Assembly: GCA_963662175.1 (NCBI GenBank) | Contig: OY759222.1 | Span: 15,510,222-15,574,221 of the forward strand | Direction: 5' to 3' | DNA length: 64,000 nt | Origin: Aradus depressus | Taxonomy: Eukaryota; Arthropoda; Insecta; Hemiptera; Aradidae | Shown here: piece by piece, positions 10,405 to 21,556 of the stretch | Layout of the letters: each line of letters begins with the position of its first letter | Position numbering within the stretch: position 1 is the first letter of the stretch | Notes under the pieces: model-generated | Told to the model about the DNA's origin: nothing | The model's input: the letters and a program-made list of their open reading frames with translations, nothing else | Database searches by the model: none | Made by a program: the position numbers and the translations under genes

Positions 10405-11489
10405 TATATGTTCATCGACTACAAGCTGTCCTACGGCAGTGTGGATAGAGAACAATTCATACAAAGCATGAATGGGTTTGGCTTCCCCCGAAAACTGATA
10501 AGGAATGACCTCGACGCACACTTTTGGGAAGGTCAAGGTCCAGAACGCGATCGCTGAAAGCTTTTGAGATCCTTTGAGGCAGGGTCTTAGACAGGGTGAC
10601 CCACTATCCCCCTTACTCTTCAATATAACTCTGGAAAAAGCTATTAGGGGCATCCGCACCAACCCTAATGGCAAGATCTATAACAGGCTGAGTCAGCATC
10701 TCGCATATGCGACGTGGATGCAACGATGTGGTCATAACCGGGCGAACGAAAGCTGCATTGAATGGGGTATTCCAGGAGTGTGACGCCAGGAGTCCAGGAA
10801 GCTGGGTCTTTGTCAACGTGGGGAAAACCAAGAACATGAGAACCACGAGGAAGGAAGTAAGAGACAGGGAACTCATACTTGGAGGTTGTAGGTATGACCG
10901 GGTGGAGAGCTTCAAATACCTGGGGGCCGTTATCACAGAAAGCAATAATGTTAAAGAAGAAATTGAATACGAGGATAACGGCTGGAAATAGATGCTCCTG
11001 GTCACTGCAGAAGGTGCTCGGATCGAAGACTATGTCCCGAGACGCCAAAATAACAATTCACGTCCTGAGACCGGTCCTCACATATGCAAGGAAACCTGGG
11101 TCCTGACTAGGAGGGACAAAATCTTGCTCAATACGTGGGCGAGGTCGACCATATACAGCCCTTACTCCAGAGGGGGATAGATGGAGAATACGTCCAATAG
11201 GGAGCTGAGGGACCTGTACAAGAGCCCGGACCTGTTGGCCTTCGTGAAGCAGGGGCGGCTGCGATGGCTGGGGCATTTACAGAGGATGGAGTCAGACAGA
11301 TTGCCGATGAGGATACTGGAGGGACACCCGGAAGGACAAAGAAGAAGACGTAGACCCCGCTTACATTGGCTGGAGGACGACCTCAGAACGATGGGAGTAA
11401 GAAGATGATGACGGGAGGCCGAGGATAGAGAAGAATGGTGGAAGATCATTGCGGAGGCCCAGGTTCTGCAAGAAGCGTAGCGCCAGGGA
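10405..11489 (+). pseudogene. LINE reverse transcriptase remnant
   Basis: Frame-broken reverse transcriptase. Segments include FIDYKLSYGSVDREQFIQSM, the RT motif GLRQGDPLSPLLFN, an eroded active-site region (LAYA followed by a shift), SFKYLGAVITESN, GRLRWLGHLQRMESDRLP, and a C-terminal block RRWRREAEDREEWWKIIAEA split by a stop. These are standard features of an arthropod non-LTR element. At least several frameshifts and stops make it inactive. It lies on the plus strand, antisense to Camta. Confidence 0.9.
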
Positions 11490-12275
11490 AAGTAAGGTAA
11501 AGTAAGAATTTATTTTATCAGTAAATGGAAATTTACAGAAAAGGAAAATTTTAAAATCAATAAGACAGATGAAAGGAAACAAGCTCAAGCAAATAAAGAA
11601 ATCCTTTCGCGAAAAATCGTTAAATAAAATAATCATTACAAGAAATGAAAGAATGAGCGGCGTAATTATCCGATGAAGATTAGCGAGACCATCTTTTTCC
11701 GTCCATTTTCATCTCAGAGGAGGAAGAGAATGCAAGGGGAGAAAAAAGTGGAGAGGTTCTATTAATGAATGAATATTTCTCAGCCCTAGATTCTAAGAGT
11801 CCTTCTCGTCATCAACCTCATTAACCTACATTTCTAGAGAAAAACATCCACGTTTACTTCACCCTTTGGGTTAACTGTGATTCTACTTTATCCGTGGTAA
11901 TCGCCCCTATCATTCATAATGATCTCCACCTTCGTAAAATTATATATAAGGCATTGAAAACAGCGTAACTCAGCTATGACTTATGATAAAATTATGAATA
12001 TATCTCTTCTGCTCTATAAATAATTTAGACTTAGAAAGAACAAGAAATGAGTTAACATAGCTTATATAAGGAATAAAATTCTAGTTTTCATATATGAGAA
12101 CAGCTAGTCGACAAGTATGATGCTGTAAAATATTATTATGAAATGAATTTGAGAGAGGGAAGGAGGAGTGAGATGGATCTGTTATGCCCCATAATGGTAT
12201 ATTTTATTTTCCAAGCTATACCAAGTATAAGGTCAGTTATGTAATCACTCAGATATTTCAAGTTGTTTTCATAGG
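11490..12275. other. Intron, no recognised element
   Basis: AT-rich intron sequence after the LINE remnant. I see no coding signal or known repeat. Confidence 0.5.
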
Positions 12276-12296
12276 CATTTCATGTATTCCAAAACC

Positions 12297-12772
12297 CTAC
12301 AGCCAAATTAGCCAATGGGATTAGGAGGGAGGCTAACACAAAAACTCTAATAACTGTCGTTGTGATGAATGTATCGACACAAAATTTCATATATGAATTT
12401 AAAACGCTATAAGGACGATACTTATTTTCAGCGGAACCGTAGATGGGAAGGGAGGGATCATGGGGGGGTCTCAACTCAGAAACTCTAATAACTGCCGATG
12501 TAATAAAGGTATGGCCATGAAATTTCATATTTAAAGTAGTAAAGGAAAATACCAGTTAATTTTCAGCGAAATCGGCCGAAGGGAAGGAGGGGTTCAGAGA
12601 AGAGGATTCACTTCAAAAACGCTAAAAACTGCATGTAATGGACTTATCGACACAAAATTTAGTACGAGGTAGAAGCTTATTATTAGCGCGAACGGTCGGC
12701 AGGTTTTGGAGAAGAGAAAAGTTAATTGATTATTTCGTGCTGGGGAAGTACATTGCCGGTGATTCACAAACT
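12297..12772 (-). mobile_element. CTTCCCC-family element
   Basis: Minus orientation. It contains several internal reiterations of the AATAACTGC...ATGTATCGACAC module and ends with GCTGGGGAAGTACATTGCCG then GTGATTCAC. Confidence 0.8.
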
Positions 12773-13071
12773 ATTTGTTTTTATTGTAAGTTAAATCTTA
12801 ATCGTTATGAAAATAAGTGGAAATATACTACAGCTTTTTGTTGATCACCTACAAATTTTTACTACCACATGAAATTCGCACTTACGACTGTTTACATTTC
12901 TAATTCAGATTACGATCAATGAATCTATCACGATGGAAAAATTGTTCTAATTCTGGATTATTTGATACTCTAAGAAAATGTTCCTTTATAGGCAATTCTT
13001 ACACTGCCTCTGGAGGTTTGACTACATTCAAATCTATATTGACCAGAGAGGTAAGGTAATAAGTAACTCGC

Positions 13072-13254
13072 CTGGTTAGAATCTGGTTCAGCCTTTGCAG
13101 CTGTGATCCGTCGAATGGGCTGTGAGCAGGTCTTGGCGTCAGCACAGGTTGAGTCCGGGCAGCCACACTCCAACTGTTTACAGATGGCCGCACTTCGAGC
13201 TGACCTCTGTCGCTCCAACAGCTGACATACGATGTTCTCTACAGTCTCTGCCGT
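13072..13254 (-). CDS. Camta: Camta exon, Cys-rich motif, GC donor
   Basis: Sixty-one codons in phase 0. It starts TAETVENIVCQLLE and contains the conserved cysteine cluster CKQLECGCPDSTCADAKTC followed by QPIRRITAAK. The cysteine spacing suggests a small metal-binding motif. The only donor that keeps the frame with the next exon is GCGAGT after ...DSNQ, so this is a GC-AG intron. Nearby GT sites give the wrong phase. Confidence 0.93.
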
Positions 13255-13578
13255 CTGCAACAGACCATAGTTCATATCAGATAGAGCAGTTCACAAACTA
13301 TAGACATAGTAAACTGAGTTACGACTTTTAGTATAGAACAGCGCTTCCTAAACTTCATTACCTAGCCTATCAGCTATCATACGTCATAGCACACATGTGA
13401 ATATATAAATACGTCAACACTCTCAATTGTGAACATACAAAGTTAATTGGACTTAGTTGTTTGTTAAGATAACGAGAAAAGTCATATTCAATGGTAAGCA
13501 AAAATTGAAAAACGCAACAACAAATTGCATGAAGAAGTGCGAGTGTTTATATATTTCTATTCAGAATACAAACAAATC

Positions 13579-13755
13579 GTTGGTCCCGAGCCTGTGTGAT
13601 GTCAGGTACACGTTGAAGACCCCTAGGTGAATAGACCTAGATAGGCAACATTTAGGAATCTATACAGCGAGGCTCATGTCCACCAAAGCGACGAAAGGGC
13701 GCTCTGGTAGTAGGCAAAATGACCTCATAGGTAAAGTCTGGCATGAGTCACAATA
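13579..13755 (+). mobile_element. SINE-A, 3' half
   Basis: Carries GGTCCCGAGCCTGTGTGATG through GCGCTCTGGTAGTAGGC to TCTGGCATGAGTCA. 5'-truncated. Confidence 0.85.
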
Positions 13756-14330
13756 ACTAAATATAGCCACCAATAACTTTTTTGAGCTCTGCCGGGTATA
13801 TTCTCCATTGAAAGTGCTTTTCTCTGTATTAGTATTCCGATGTATGAATACATTTCTGCGATCTATTGTTGACATAGTGGAAACAGTATAACATGTCATA
13901 GCAACCAACTAAATAAATTTAGTTGAACACAAAATATAACATTTTTCTAATAACATTCATACAAAATATTAAGTAGGTCTACTGAAAAATACATTATCAA
14001 ACAAGGAATGGGTCTCGACTAACAAAGAAATTCAGATTAAAAGAAGAGACATTCCTTAATTGGTAAATAGTTTCTTGCGTAGGAATACCAAATTGTTCAA
14101 AACTTTTTGGCGTACCATTAGTGGTACCATAGCTCAGTTTGGAAACCGCTGGTTCAGATAAGGAATTGTGCAAATTGACTACAATAGGACATTAGGACGC
14201 TAACGAGAAAGAAGAAAAAAAAATATGATAAGCTATATTTCGAACTCGTGAAAATTGATTTTATTATATATGTATCTTCAATTTCGTATCATATATACGA
14301 TTGTTTGAGACCTCTTAAGTTTTTATTTTT

Positions 14331-14767
14331 AGGTAGGTATTTCAATAATTACCATCTTATAGCCCTTTTTGGTCTCAACTATTCTTTTTTTCTTTATTTT
14401 TTCTTCTTAATTTCCTACAACAAAAATATTTCGTCCTACCAGGACATTTTCAAGTACATCACTGAAAAAATATTACATTCACAATAACGTTCACATCTAA
14501 ACAAGCTAGCTATACTGTAAAATTCTTTTGTACGTTTTACTTACATTTTTATTTTAATATAATAAAGATACAAAAGAATTATACAATATAGCTAGCTTGT
14601 TTAGATGTGAACATTATTGTGAATGTAATATTTTTTCACTGATGTAGTTGAAAATGTCCTGGTAGGACGAAATATTGTTGTTGTAATAAATGAAGAAGAA
14701 AAAATAAAGAAAAAGAATAAATGAGACCAAAAAGGGCTATAAGATGGTAATTATTGAAATACCTACA
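14331..14767. mobile_element. Fold-back element with hammerhead-like arms
   Basis: Two arms of about 190 bp are inverted around an AT-rich loop near 14,545. In the arms, reading inward, TTGAAAATGTCCTGGTAGGA is followed by CGAAATATT. This is the CTGANGATG-stem-CGAA-palindrome layout of the other fold-backs, with stem GTCC/GGAC and palindrome AATATT; the core G8 position is A here. Confidence 0.8.
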
Positions 14768-14800
14768 TAAAAATTATATATTTTCGTATTTTATTTAGTT

Positions 14801-15011
14801 ATATGACTCATCCCCGGGCTTTTACTAGTAAGGTCATATCGCCTACTACCAGAGCGCTCTTTCGTCACTCTGGTCGACATGAGCCCGACTCTACTGTGGG
14901 AGTCTTAAATTTTGCTTATCCTAAATTTTTATTCACCTAGGGTAGGGGTCTTTAACGAGTACCTGACATAGTACATGTTTGGGACCATTGCTTAACGTCC
15001 CATCCGAAGGA
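14801..15011 (-). mobile_element. SINE-A, 3' part
   Basis: Minus-strand copy with the tail block, the GTAGGGGTCTTTAACGAG segment and the start of the CATCCGAAGGAC domain. Its tRNA head is missing. Confidence 0.88.
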
Positions 15012-15088
15012 CTTTCCTTTTCGTATTTTATATGAAATGATAAACATATTCAAAAGATAATAAATAATAAAGAAAAAACATTACTTAC

Positions 15089-15135
15089 ATTTATTTCCAA
15101 TTCATTGTTTAATTCTGGCTCTTCCTCGCTATAAA
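15089..15135 (-). CDS. Camta: Camta exon, end of CG-1
   Basis: A short 47-nt exon encoding YSEEEPELNNELEIN after a split Phe codon. It is acidic and marks the end of the CG-1 region. The donor is a consensus GTAAGT and the acceptor is TTCAG. Such a small exon would be missed without the flanking phases, which both agree. Confidence 0.93.
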
Positions 15136-15139
15136 CTGA

Positions 15140-15925
15140 AAGTATTGATAAATTAACAATATTAATATTTATAATAATGCCGTAGATTCTCTACAAGATA
15201 AATAATATAAAGACAATTTATCATATTAATTCTGCAAGTAGAATGGTAATCTAGTATGCTACGAATAATCCCCTCAATAGGGATCACGAATGCGCATTGC
15301 AAAACAATCCTGCAGGAATGGCTATTGCGGAAAGAAAACTTTAAGATGTGAACAACCATGTTGCCGACAGTCAAAAGTTGATTAGAGGACCGGATAACAA
15401 AAGAAGAACAATTCTTCATGATCAACATCGGAGGATATTGAGAAATGAGATGTGGTACCTCCTAACAGCACAACCACACAGTAAGAAAACACATCCTGAA
15501 TCATTCTACAGACGATGTGATGGGCGAATATGAACGTTACGCATGACGAAGAATCATTGATAAGGTGTTTCTCAACTCAAAAAAATTAAGGAAACCTAGC
15601 TTTCATAAGATCGTGTCCTTCATTAAAGAGGCGAGGCGAAGTGTTATCGAGATGTTATATGGGTCTTGAGGCTTTGGAAAACATGGGTACAAAACCCGCC
15701 CCTGCCATCAATGCTACAAAAAATAATTTATTCTATCAAAATTTGAATATACAATTATATAGAGTGGATAGTAAGCAACTATTGAAGAATAAGGGGCTTA
15801 ACTAGCTAGCTTAACTCTATTTAAATATTGTCCGAATCTGATTGTCCTTTTAGCCTTAGTTAGATTAAACCCTTAATCCCAAATAATATAAGATTATTTA
15901 GCTCTTAAATAAACAGTAAGAAAAC
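15140..15925. other. Intron, no recognised element
   Basis: AT-rich. Some old coding-like fragments are possible, but nothing can be identified. Confidence 0.45.
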
Positions 15926-15929
15926 ATAC

Positions 15930-16068
15930 ACATTGGTTTGAGCTGTGATATAAGTTCTTCTTTGGTCCATTGCTTTTTGTCAGCGCAGAGGGCCAGACTT
16001 GGAGATACGATCTTGTTGTCATCCGGATACGGGACGTTAAGATAGTGTACCAGAACAATATCAGGATT
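15930..16068 (-). CDS. Camta: Camta exon, CG-1 domain
   Basis: Forty-six codons plus one base. The peptide begins NPDIVLVHYLNVPYPDDNK and ends with EELISQLKPM. NPDIVLVHYLNVP is the defining CG-1 motif, and the PYPDDNK form resembles arthropod rather than vertebrate CAMTAs. I chose the donor GTATGT at 15,929 because it gives the phase needed by the next exon. Confidence 0.97.
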
Positions 16069-16249
16069 CTGTAAACATATTGGCAACCAATAATGTCAGA
16101 GTCTGTAATCATATTCATAAATGTGTATGTTAAAATTATATTGACAGAAAAAAAAATTGAAATAAATAAAAATTGAAAACAGTTTAATAAACGAATTATG
16201 TGAGAATTCTGTCAACATATCGAGCAACATTAAAACATTAGATTTTTAT

Positions 16250-16435
16250 AAGCGCACAAGCTATGGTACCCGGCGTTGCCCGGGGGAGTTACAAAACTGT
16301 ACGCAAGACCAAGATTTATAGCAGTCGATGAGACTTTAAATAGGCTTTAAAATACAGTTATAAAACAAATAGGATGATGTGACCGACCCCCTCAGGGGGT
16401 CCGGAGCACCCCCCCCCCCCCCCCAAAAAAAAAGA
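16250..16435. repeat. GC-rich unclassified repeat with C tract
   Basis: Contains CTATGGTACCCGGCGTTGCC, a phrase I associate with dispersed arthropod repeats, and ends in a run of 16 C followed by an A run (16,409-16,445). Confidence 0.5.
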
Positions 16436-16950
16436 AAAAAAAAAAGAGCTCCAGAAATTATATAGTTATAAAACAAAAAATAATCTTAACAATTGTTTAA
16501 AAACTAAAATGATCAGTCAGAGTAGTGATAAATAAAGAATAAAAATTGTATATTCTTAAAAGTAGGTGAAAAGAAAAGAAATTGTATTATGGGGCTTAGG
16601 GTCCTAAATAAATACATAGAGCGTAAAAACAAAAAAAAACATTAAAATAAAATATCAGTATAACCTAAAAATAAATAAATTAGTGCTGATTTAGAGAAAC
16701 CTTGAACTGTAATAAATATAAATATATAAAAAATAAATAATTAAATAAACAACTTAATTAAGAGAAAAATAAATGTATCAATAATAAATACAAAGACAAA
16801 AAGGAGGAAAATAAAAATATATAAGAAAGGAGACGATGCAGAAACGATTTGAAATAATAATAATTTGAGAAAAACTGTTTTATAAAAAAAAAAATAATAA
16901 AAACAGATGAAAACTGACATTATTGCAGAGATATTGTGAAATAATTCAAA

Positions 16951-17194
16951 TGGACTTGAAAAATAAAATAAAACTTGTTTATTTAATATATTGTCTAATT
17001 TAACTAACTATATATACATGGGAGTACTTTCGGTATTTCTACCATCCTCAGCCAAAAGCATAAGAGATTTAGTCTTATCTCTTATGCTTTTGGCTGAGGA
17101 TGGTAGAAATACCGAAAGTACTCCCATGTATATATAGTTAGTGAAATTAGACAATATATTAAATAAACAAGTTTTATTTTATTTTTCAAGTCCA
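16951..17194. mobile_element. Near-perfect hairpin with hammerhead-like arms
   Basis: Arms of about 118 bp (16,951-17,068 and 17,077-17,194) separated by an 8-base loop. Each arm carries GGCTGAGGATGGTAGAAATA followed by CCGAAAGTACTCCC: core CTGAGGATG, stem GGTA/TACC, then GAA and the palindrome AGTACT. The arm sequence match is almost complete, so the inversion is recent or maintained. It sits in the intron just downstream of the CIYGCY exon. Confidence 0.95.
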
Positions 17195-17284
17195 AATAAA
17201 AACAGAGATAGTAAAAATGGTTCAGCTTTGGTACTTGAGAAATAATACATGAATAGATACAGATATAGTATTTAGTGATATTAC

Positions 17285-17356
17285 CTGTAACAGCCAGTAG
17301 CATCTTCGGTGGAAGGTTGGAAGTATCGCAGAATGAACATAACAGCCGTAGATACA
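17285..17356 (-). CDS. Camta: Camta exon, CG-1 domain
   Basis: A 72-nt, phase-0 exon of exactly 24 codons. It encodes CIYGCYVHSAILPTFHRR followed by CYWLLQ, an almost invariant part of the CG-1 fold. Acceptor TACAG, donor GTAAT. The upstream intron holds the perfect hairpin at 16,951-17,194 only after this exon in transcript order. Confidence 0.97.
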
Positions 17357-17509
17357 CTGTACAAAACATAATACAATTAGATTTCAATGTTTACTATTAC
17401 CAATTATTTAGATCAAAAATAAAGAAAACAACGAAAGTTTTTAATAAATATTGTCAATTTTACAAAATATACATAAAATATATGGGAGTACTTTCGGTAC
17501 TGCTTACCA

Positions 17510-17725
17510 CATTTCATATGTATTTCGTGAAATAGACGATATTTTTTTTAAAAACATACGTCATTCTTTTTTTTTTGTTAGGTGTTTCACAACAACTCAG
17601 CAGAAAATGTTAAGTACAATTACTAACATGTTTATTTATTTATTATTTTTTTCTAAGAGATCTCAATAGAAATGTAACTTGTACTACATTCAAACTTGTG
17701 AAAAAACAAAAATAAAATAAAAGAG
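17510..17725 (+). repeat. Dispersed repeat, also at 27.1 kb
   Basis: Shares GTGAAATAGACNATATTTTT, GAGATCTCAATAGAAATGTA and ACATTCAAACTTGTGAAAAA with 27,110-27,327. A fragment of the 17-kb hammerhead-like motif (TACTTTCGGTACTGCTTACC) lies immediately to its left, suggesting it is the body of that element family. Confidence 0.75.
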
Positions 17726-18012
17726 AAAAGTTCTTAAAGATTTACGAGAAATCTTTCATTGAACTTTGGTCATTTTAGAACATTATGTCGCAGTAAATGT
17801 GCAATAAAGTACAAAGAAATAGGGTCTAATTTTCTGTTAAGATGCAATGATTTTGTGTTTATAAGTCACTTTCTTAAGCATAAGAGAACTGTTAAGAACT
17901 GAATCATTTGCTCTGTCTCAGTGTAGTGGAAAAGCTAATAAAAATAAATAAAAACAAAGAACTAGTTTAACTTTTTTATTGTCTATTCCAGAAAAATATG
18001 GATAGAACGTTA

Positions 18013-18081
18013 AGCGATGGTCCCGAGCCTGTACAGTGTCAAGTACTCGTTAAAGACCTCTATCCTAGGTGAATAAAAATC
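18013..18081 (+). mobile_element. SINE-A fragment
   Basis: Middle segment only: TTAAGCGATGGTCCCGAGCC to CCTAGGTGAATAAAAA. A CTTCCCC-family fragment follows directly. Confidence 0.8.
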
Positions 18082-18088
18082 CTCATAC

Positions 18089-18236
18089 GACACAAAATTT
18101 CGTATGAGGATTCGGAAGCTACTATGTAAGTCAAATAATGAGTTTTAGCACAAACGGTCGATTGGCTTTGGATGGAGGGCGAAAATGTAATTGATTAATT
18201 CCTGCTGCGGAAGTACCTAGCCGGTGAATCATTGAC
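18089..18236 (-). mobile_element. CTTCCCC-family fragment
   Basis: Minus-oriented left end with CGGTCGATTGGCTTTGGA and the end sequence GCCGGTGAATCATTGAC. Confidence 0.75.
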
Positions 18237-18254
18237 TTTCTATTTTTTTCTTAT

Positions 18255-18632
18255 TTGAATCAAATTTGTGAAGTTAACCAATTTAGGAAGATGAGGAGCA
18301 TGCTTGGATAGTGAACAAGATAAGTGACAGGATAAGAAACAGTGAGGTTCTACGAAAGGTGAGGCTAAGAAGCCTCCAGAAGAAAGCACACTTGATGAAT
18401 TGGAGATGGGCCGGGCATGTGACAAGGATGGATCCTTGGGCTAAAGCCTGGACGATGGGCTAAAGCCTGCACGGAGGGGATTCCTAGAGACAGAAGAAGA
18501 GGAAAAGGAAGACCTGGGCTGCGGTGGAGGGACGAGATAGTGGAGAGAATAGGGGATGGATGGTGCACAGTGGCCAGCAACAGAGAAAGATGGAACAAAT
18601 GTGTAACAGTATTATTTAAGAAATAACCCTCG
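18255..18632 (+). pseudogene. LINE C-terminal RT remnant
   Basis: Plus-strand frames give LMNWRWAGHVTRMD, RGKGRPGLRWRDEIVE and WCTVASNRERWNKCV. The order is that of the C-terminal end of arthropod non-LTR reverse transcriptases. Frameshifts, and a short duplication of GGGCTAAAGCCTG near 18,438-18,470, break it. Confidence 0.85.
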
Positions 18633-18869
18633 TTTTTACTTTTTGCTTTTGTTTTGTTCTATCTTGCTTTATTTTTATTTTTTTTTTAATCAAGAAGTAA
18701 CAGTTTTACTTAAGAAATAATTTAATTTAATTTAGGAACAATCGTTGAATTATTTTCTGATTCCTTCTATTGAAAGAGCAGTAGACTCAAAACCTCCAAA
18801 AGAAGAGGCTTTTATTCTAAAGAATGTCAATTAAACTATTTTATTTTTATTTTGTGAATTGACTTTTTA

Positions 18870-19020
18870 AAACGTAAGTAATGTTGTTGGTTTTTTAACT
18901 AAGGTGATTTTTATTATGTTGGTCAAGTTTTCTTTTGAACTGGGTACGTCATTACGCTTATACTTTAGGGAAATAGTGAATAAAGAGTTACTCACTCTAG
19001 TATGGATTATTTATTTATTT
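18870..19020 (+). repeat. Dispersed repeat, copy 1
   Basis: Shares GTCAAGTTTTCTTTTGAACT and GTGAATAAAGAGTTA with the opposite strand of 54,910-55,050, and ACGTAAGTAATGTTGTT with 51,130-51,165. Confidence 0.65.
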
Positions 19021-19499
19021 TCATAGGAAGTATACGACAATATATTTTATTCTTCTTATTCGATTTGTGAAGTGATATTATTATTTTAAACAAAATATAA
19101 GCCCCGCATCTTAAAATATCATAGATACCAATAGTAATAAATATATATTGATAAGTCCTGAAAAAGATGTTCGATAAGTTCGAGACAAGATGACAGTATA
19201 CACTGGTTATGAAAAATTCACAACCTTGTTTCCATCGCAAAGAAAATTGGGAAATATCTATCTTGTGAAACTCCAGTTCACGTCACTGCATTCTGGCGGA
19301 TATATCGGCAGAAATAGGCCGAAAAATTGCCAGTGAATACATTTTGATGAAACGCAGAATGTATTTCTCTCTCCGGAGTCTCCTTACGTCTACCCTTAAT
19401 ACATTTAAATTCCTACTTTTCCAGTAATTCCTAACTCAGAAAACTTCTGATTCCTAAGCCTAGCAAAATTCAACGGGTTAGTTCTCGTCTGCCTATAGG

Positions 19500-19592
19500 T
19501 TTTTCACTCCAATTGACATATTGGTAGGGGTCTTTTATTAAGGAGTACCTGACATGGAGGAGGTTTAGGACCATCAATTATCGTCCCATCCA
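19500..19592 (-). mobile_element. SINE-A fragment
   Basis: Contains GGTAGGGGTCTTTTATTAAG, GAGTACCTGACAT and CGTCCCATCC in SINE-A order. Confidence 0.65.
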
Positions 19593-20132
19593 ACATACAT
19601 ATATGAGAGATTTTTTGAGTAATTTAATTCTCAAAAGACATTTTCCTATTTACATGGGTACGAAACATTAGAGTCCAAAAAGCTTTAGGACATTTTGAAC
19701 AATTGCTTCAAACGTGCGTTAGTTTTACTGAAGATATTTTCAAGAATCACTGTACATTTTTGTTTAACAATACTATTTTTGATTGAAGATTTATTCCATT
19801 TTCTATATTATATATTTATTATTTTTTCTTTTCGAAGAAATTCATGAAGCTTTTCATTCTCTCTTCTTTCGTTAGATTTGTTATAGTAATGCAGAAAAGT
19901 AAAATATTTTAAAGGAAAAACCAACAGGCAAGGTAAACCTTAGAAATAAAAAGACAATAGCTAAGATCGTAACTACACAAATTGAGACAATTCTTAAAAA
20001 GCGCTATCGTTAATAGCTGAAAAAACACTACACTTCTAAGGCTGGTTAACTCATGACTTATCTAATGTAAAAAACATTATGGACCTGTCTGAAAAGTACT
20101 CGTACGTCGTCAGAAATACTTATTCCTTATTC

Positions 20133-20558
20133 AATAATATGAAGATGGCTGATGTAGTGAGAAGTGATTATATCGCAGGATGTCAAAAATAAGGTAGTCT
20201 GACCTCTCACAGATTTTTTATTTAAGTAAGCTAGCCGGCTTTCGAGGTTTCCCTCATCATCAGGCAGTCTACAAAGAACCATCCTTAATATGTAATATAA
20301 ATAGCAAATAAATAATTAAAAACACAATTTTTGATAAAACATACCTGATAATTTTTTTTTTTTTTTTTTTTTTAATTTTTTATCAGGTATGTTTTATCAA
20401 AAATTGTGTTTTTAATTATTTATTTGCTATTTATATTACATATTAAGGATGGTTCTTTTGTAGACTGCCTGATGATGAGGGAAACCTCGAAAGCCGGCTA
20501 GCTTACTTAAATAAAAAATCTGTGAGATGTCAGACTACCTTATTTTTGACATCCTGCG
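20133..20558. mobile_element. Penelope-like fold-back with hammerhead-like arms and 13-bp TSD
   Basis: Flanked by the exact duplication TTATTCCTTATTC (20,120-20,132 and 20,559-20,571). A left-only segment of about 40 bp (20,133-20,173) is followed by two inverted arms of about 178 bp around a T-rich loop at 20,352-20,379. Each arm contains CTGATGATGAGGGAAACCTC then GAAAGCCGGCTAG: core, 4-bp stem with GAAA loop, GAA, and the palindrome AGCCGGCT. A one-sided extension of 30-40 bp is a described feature of Penelope-like elements. No reverse transcriptase or GIY-YIG gene is present in this copy. Confidence 0.8.
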
Positions 20559-20668
20559 TTATTCCTTATTCCAATATTATTTCTGTCATTTCACTTTTCA
20601 AAAAATCTAGTTTCATAATTAGAAATTAAAAACACATCGAGAGACCTAAAGTTAGAATAAAAAACATT

Positions 20669-20912
20669 TTCGGTGAATCACCGTCAATGTACTTCCAAAT
20701 AGTAGGGACGACAATTATTATTTTTCAGCGGAATCAACCGAAGAGTAAGACACAACTTGAAAATCCCAATAACTGCCAATGTAATGAATGAATCGACACA
20801 AAATTTATTATGAGGATTCGGATGTAAGTCACATTATTGAGTTTTAGTCTAAACGATGGATTGGCTTTGAAGGGCGAGCGAAAACGTAATTGATTAATTC
20901 TTGCCATGACTA
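20669..20912. mobile_element. CTTCCCC-family, rearranged
   Basis: Begins with CGGTGAATCACCGTCAATGT in plus orientation, then continues as a minus-oriented copy (AACTGCCAATGTAATGAATG to AACGTAATTGATTAATTC), so two fragments are joined head to head. Confidence 0.7.
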
Positions 20913-21556
20913 CTTTTTTTATTTGTTATTAAAAATGAGATGAGAATAAACTCAAGGAAAAGTTATGTAGCTACAATATTCTGTATTTTTCTCACATGTA
21001 GTATAGAAAACTTTTTTTTCAAAATCCCCAGAGATCTAAACATCTTGCTTTACGAAATACAAAAACATGATAAGGGAGTAGCAGACTTAGCAGAACAAAT
21101 TTGGGGTACAAATGAATACAGAGACGGGAGCTTGCTTAATTAACAGGAATTAAAAACCAGAGGATGAGGGCTGTGTGAATCGGAGGTCGAGGGGAGGCGA
21201 GAAAAAAAAAGAAATGTGCAATTTCCAGGTGCCTCCCCCTCCTAAGGGAGGAAATGAATTCAGGCTAATTATTAAGACAAGCTGGGGCCAAGCCGCTCAC
21301 CGCTCTCCGGTACATTGGAATTTCAACAATTTTTCATTTAGACTCTCTCTCACCACACTTACTTAAATAATAAATATTTTCATCTTTTTTCCAATTTAAA
21401 ACCTCAAAAGTTAAATAAACCAACTCCATTTCTCAAATTAAATTTTAGAGCAATTAGAATTAAAAAGTGTAATATGTACTACTAAATAAATTATCAAAAT
21501 ACTAGCAATTTCCCGGTCAGTTAGTAACTTTAGGAAGGTTATCAATAGAGGCGCCG

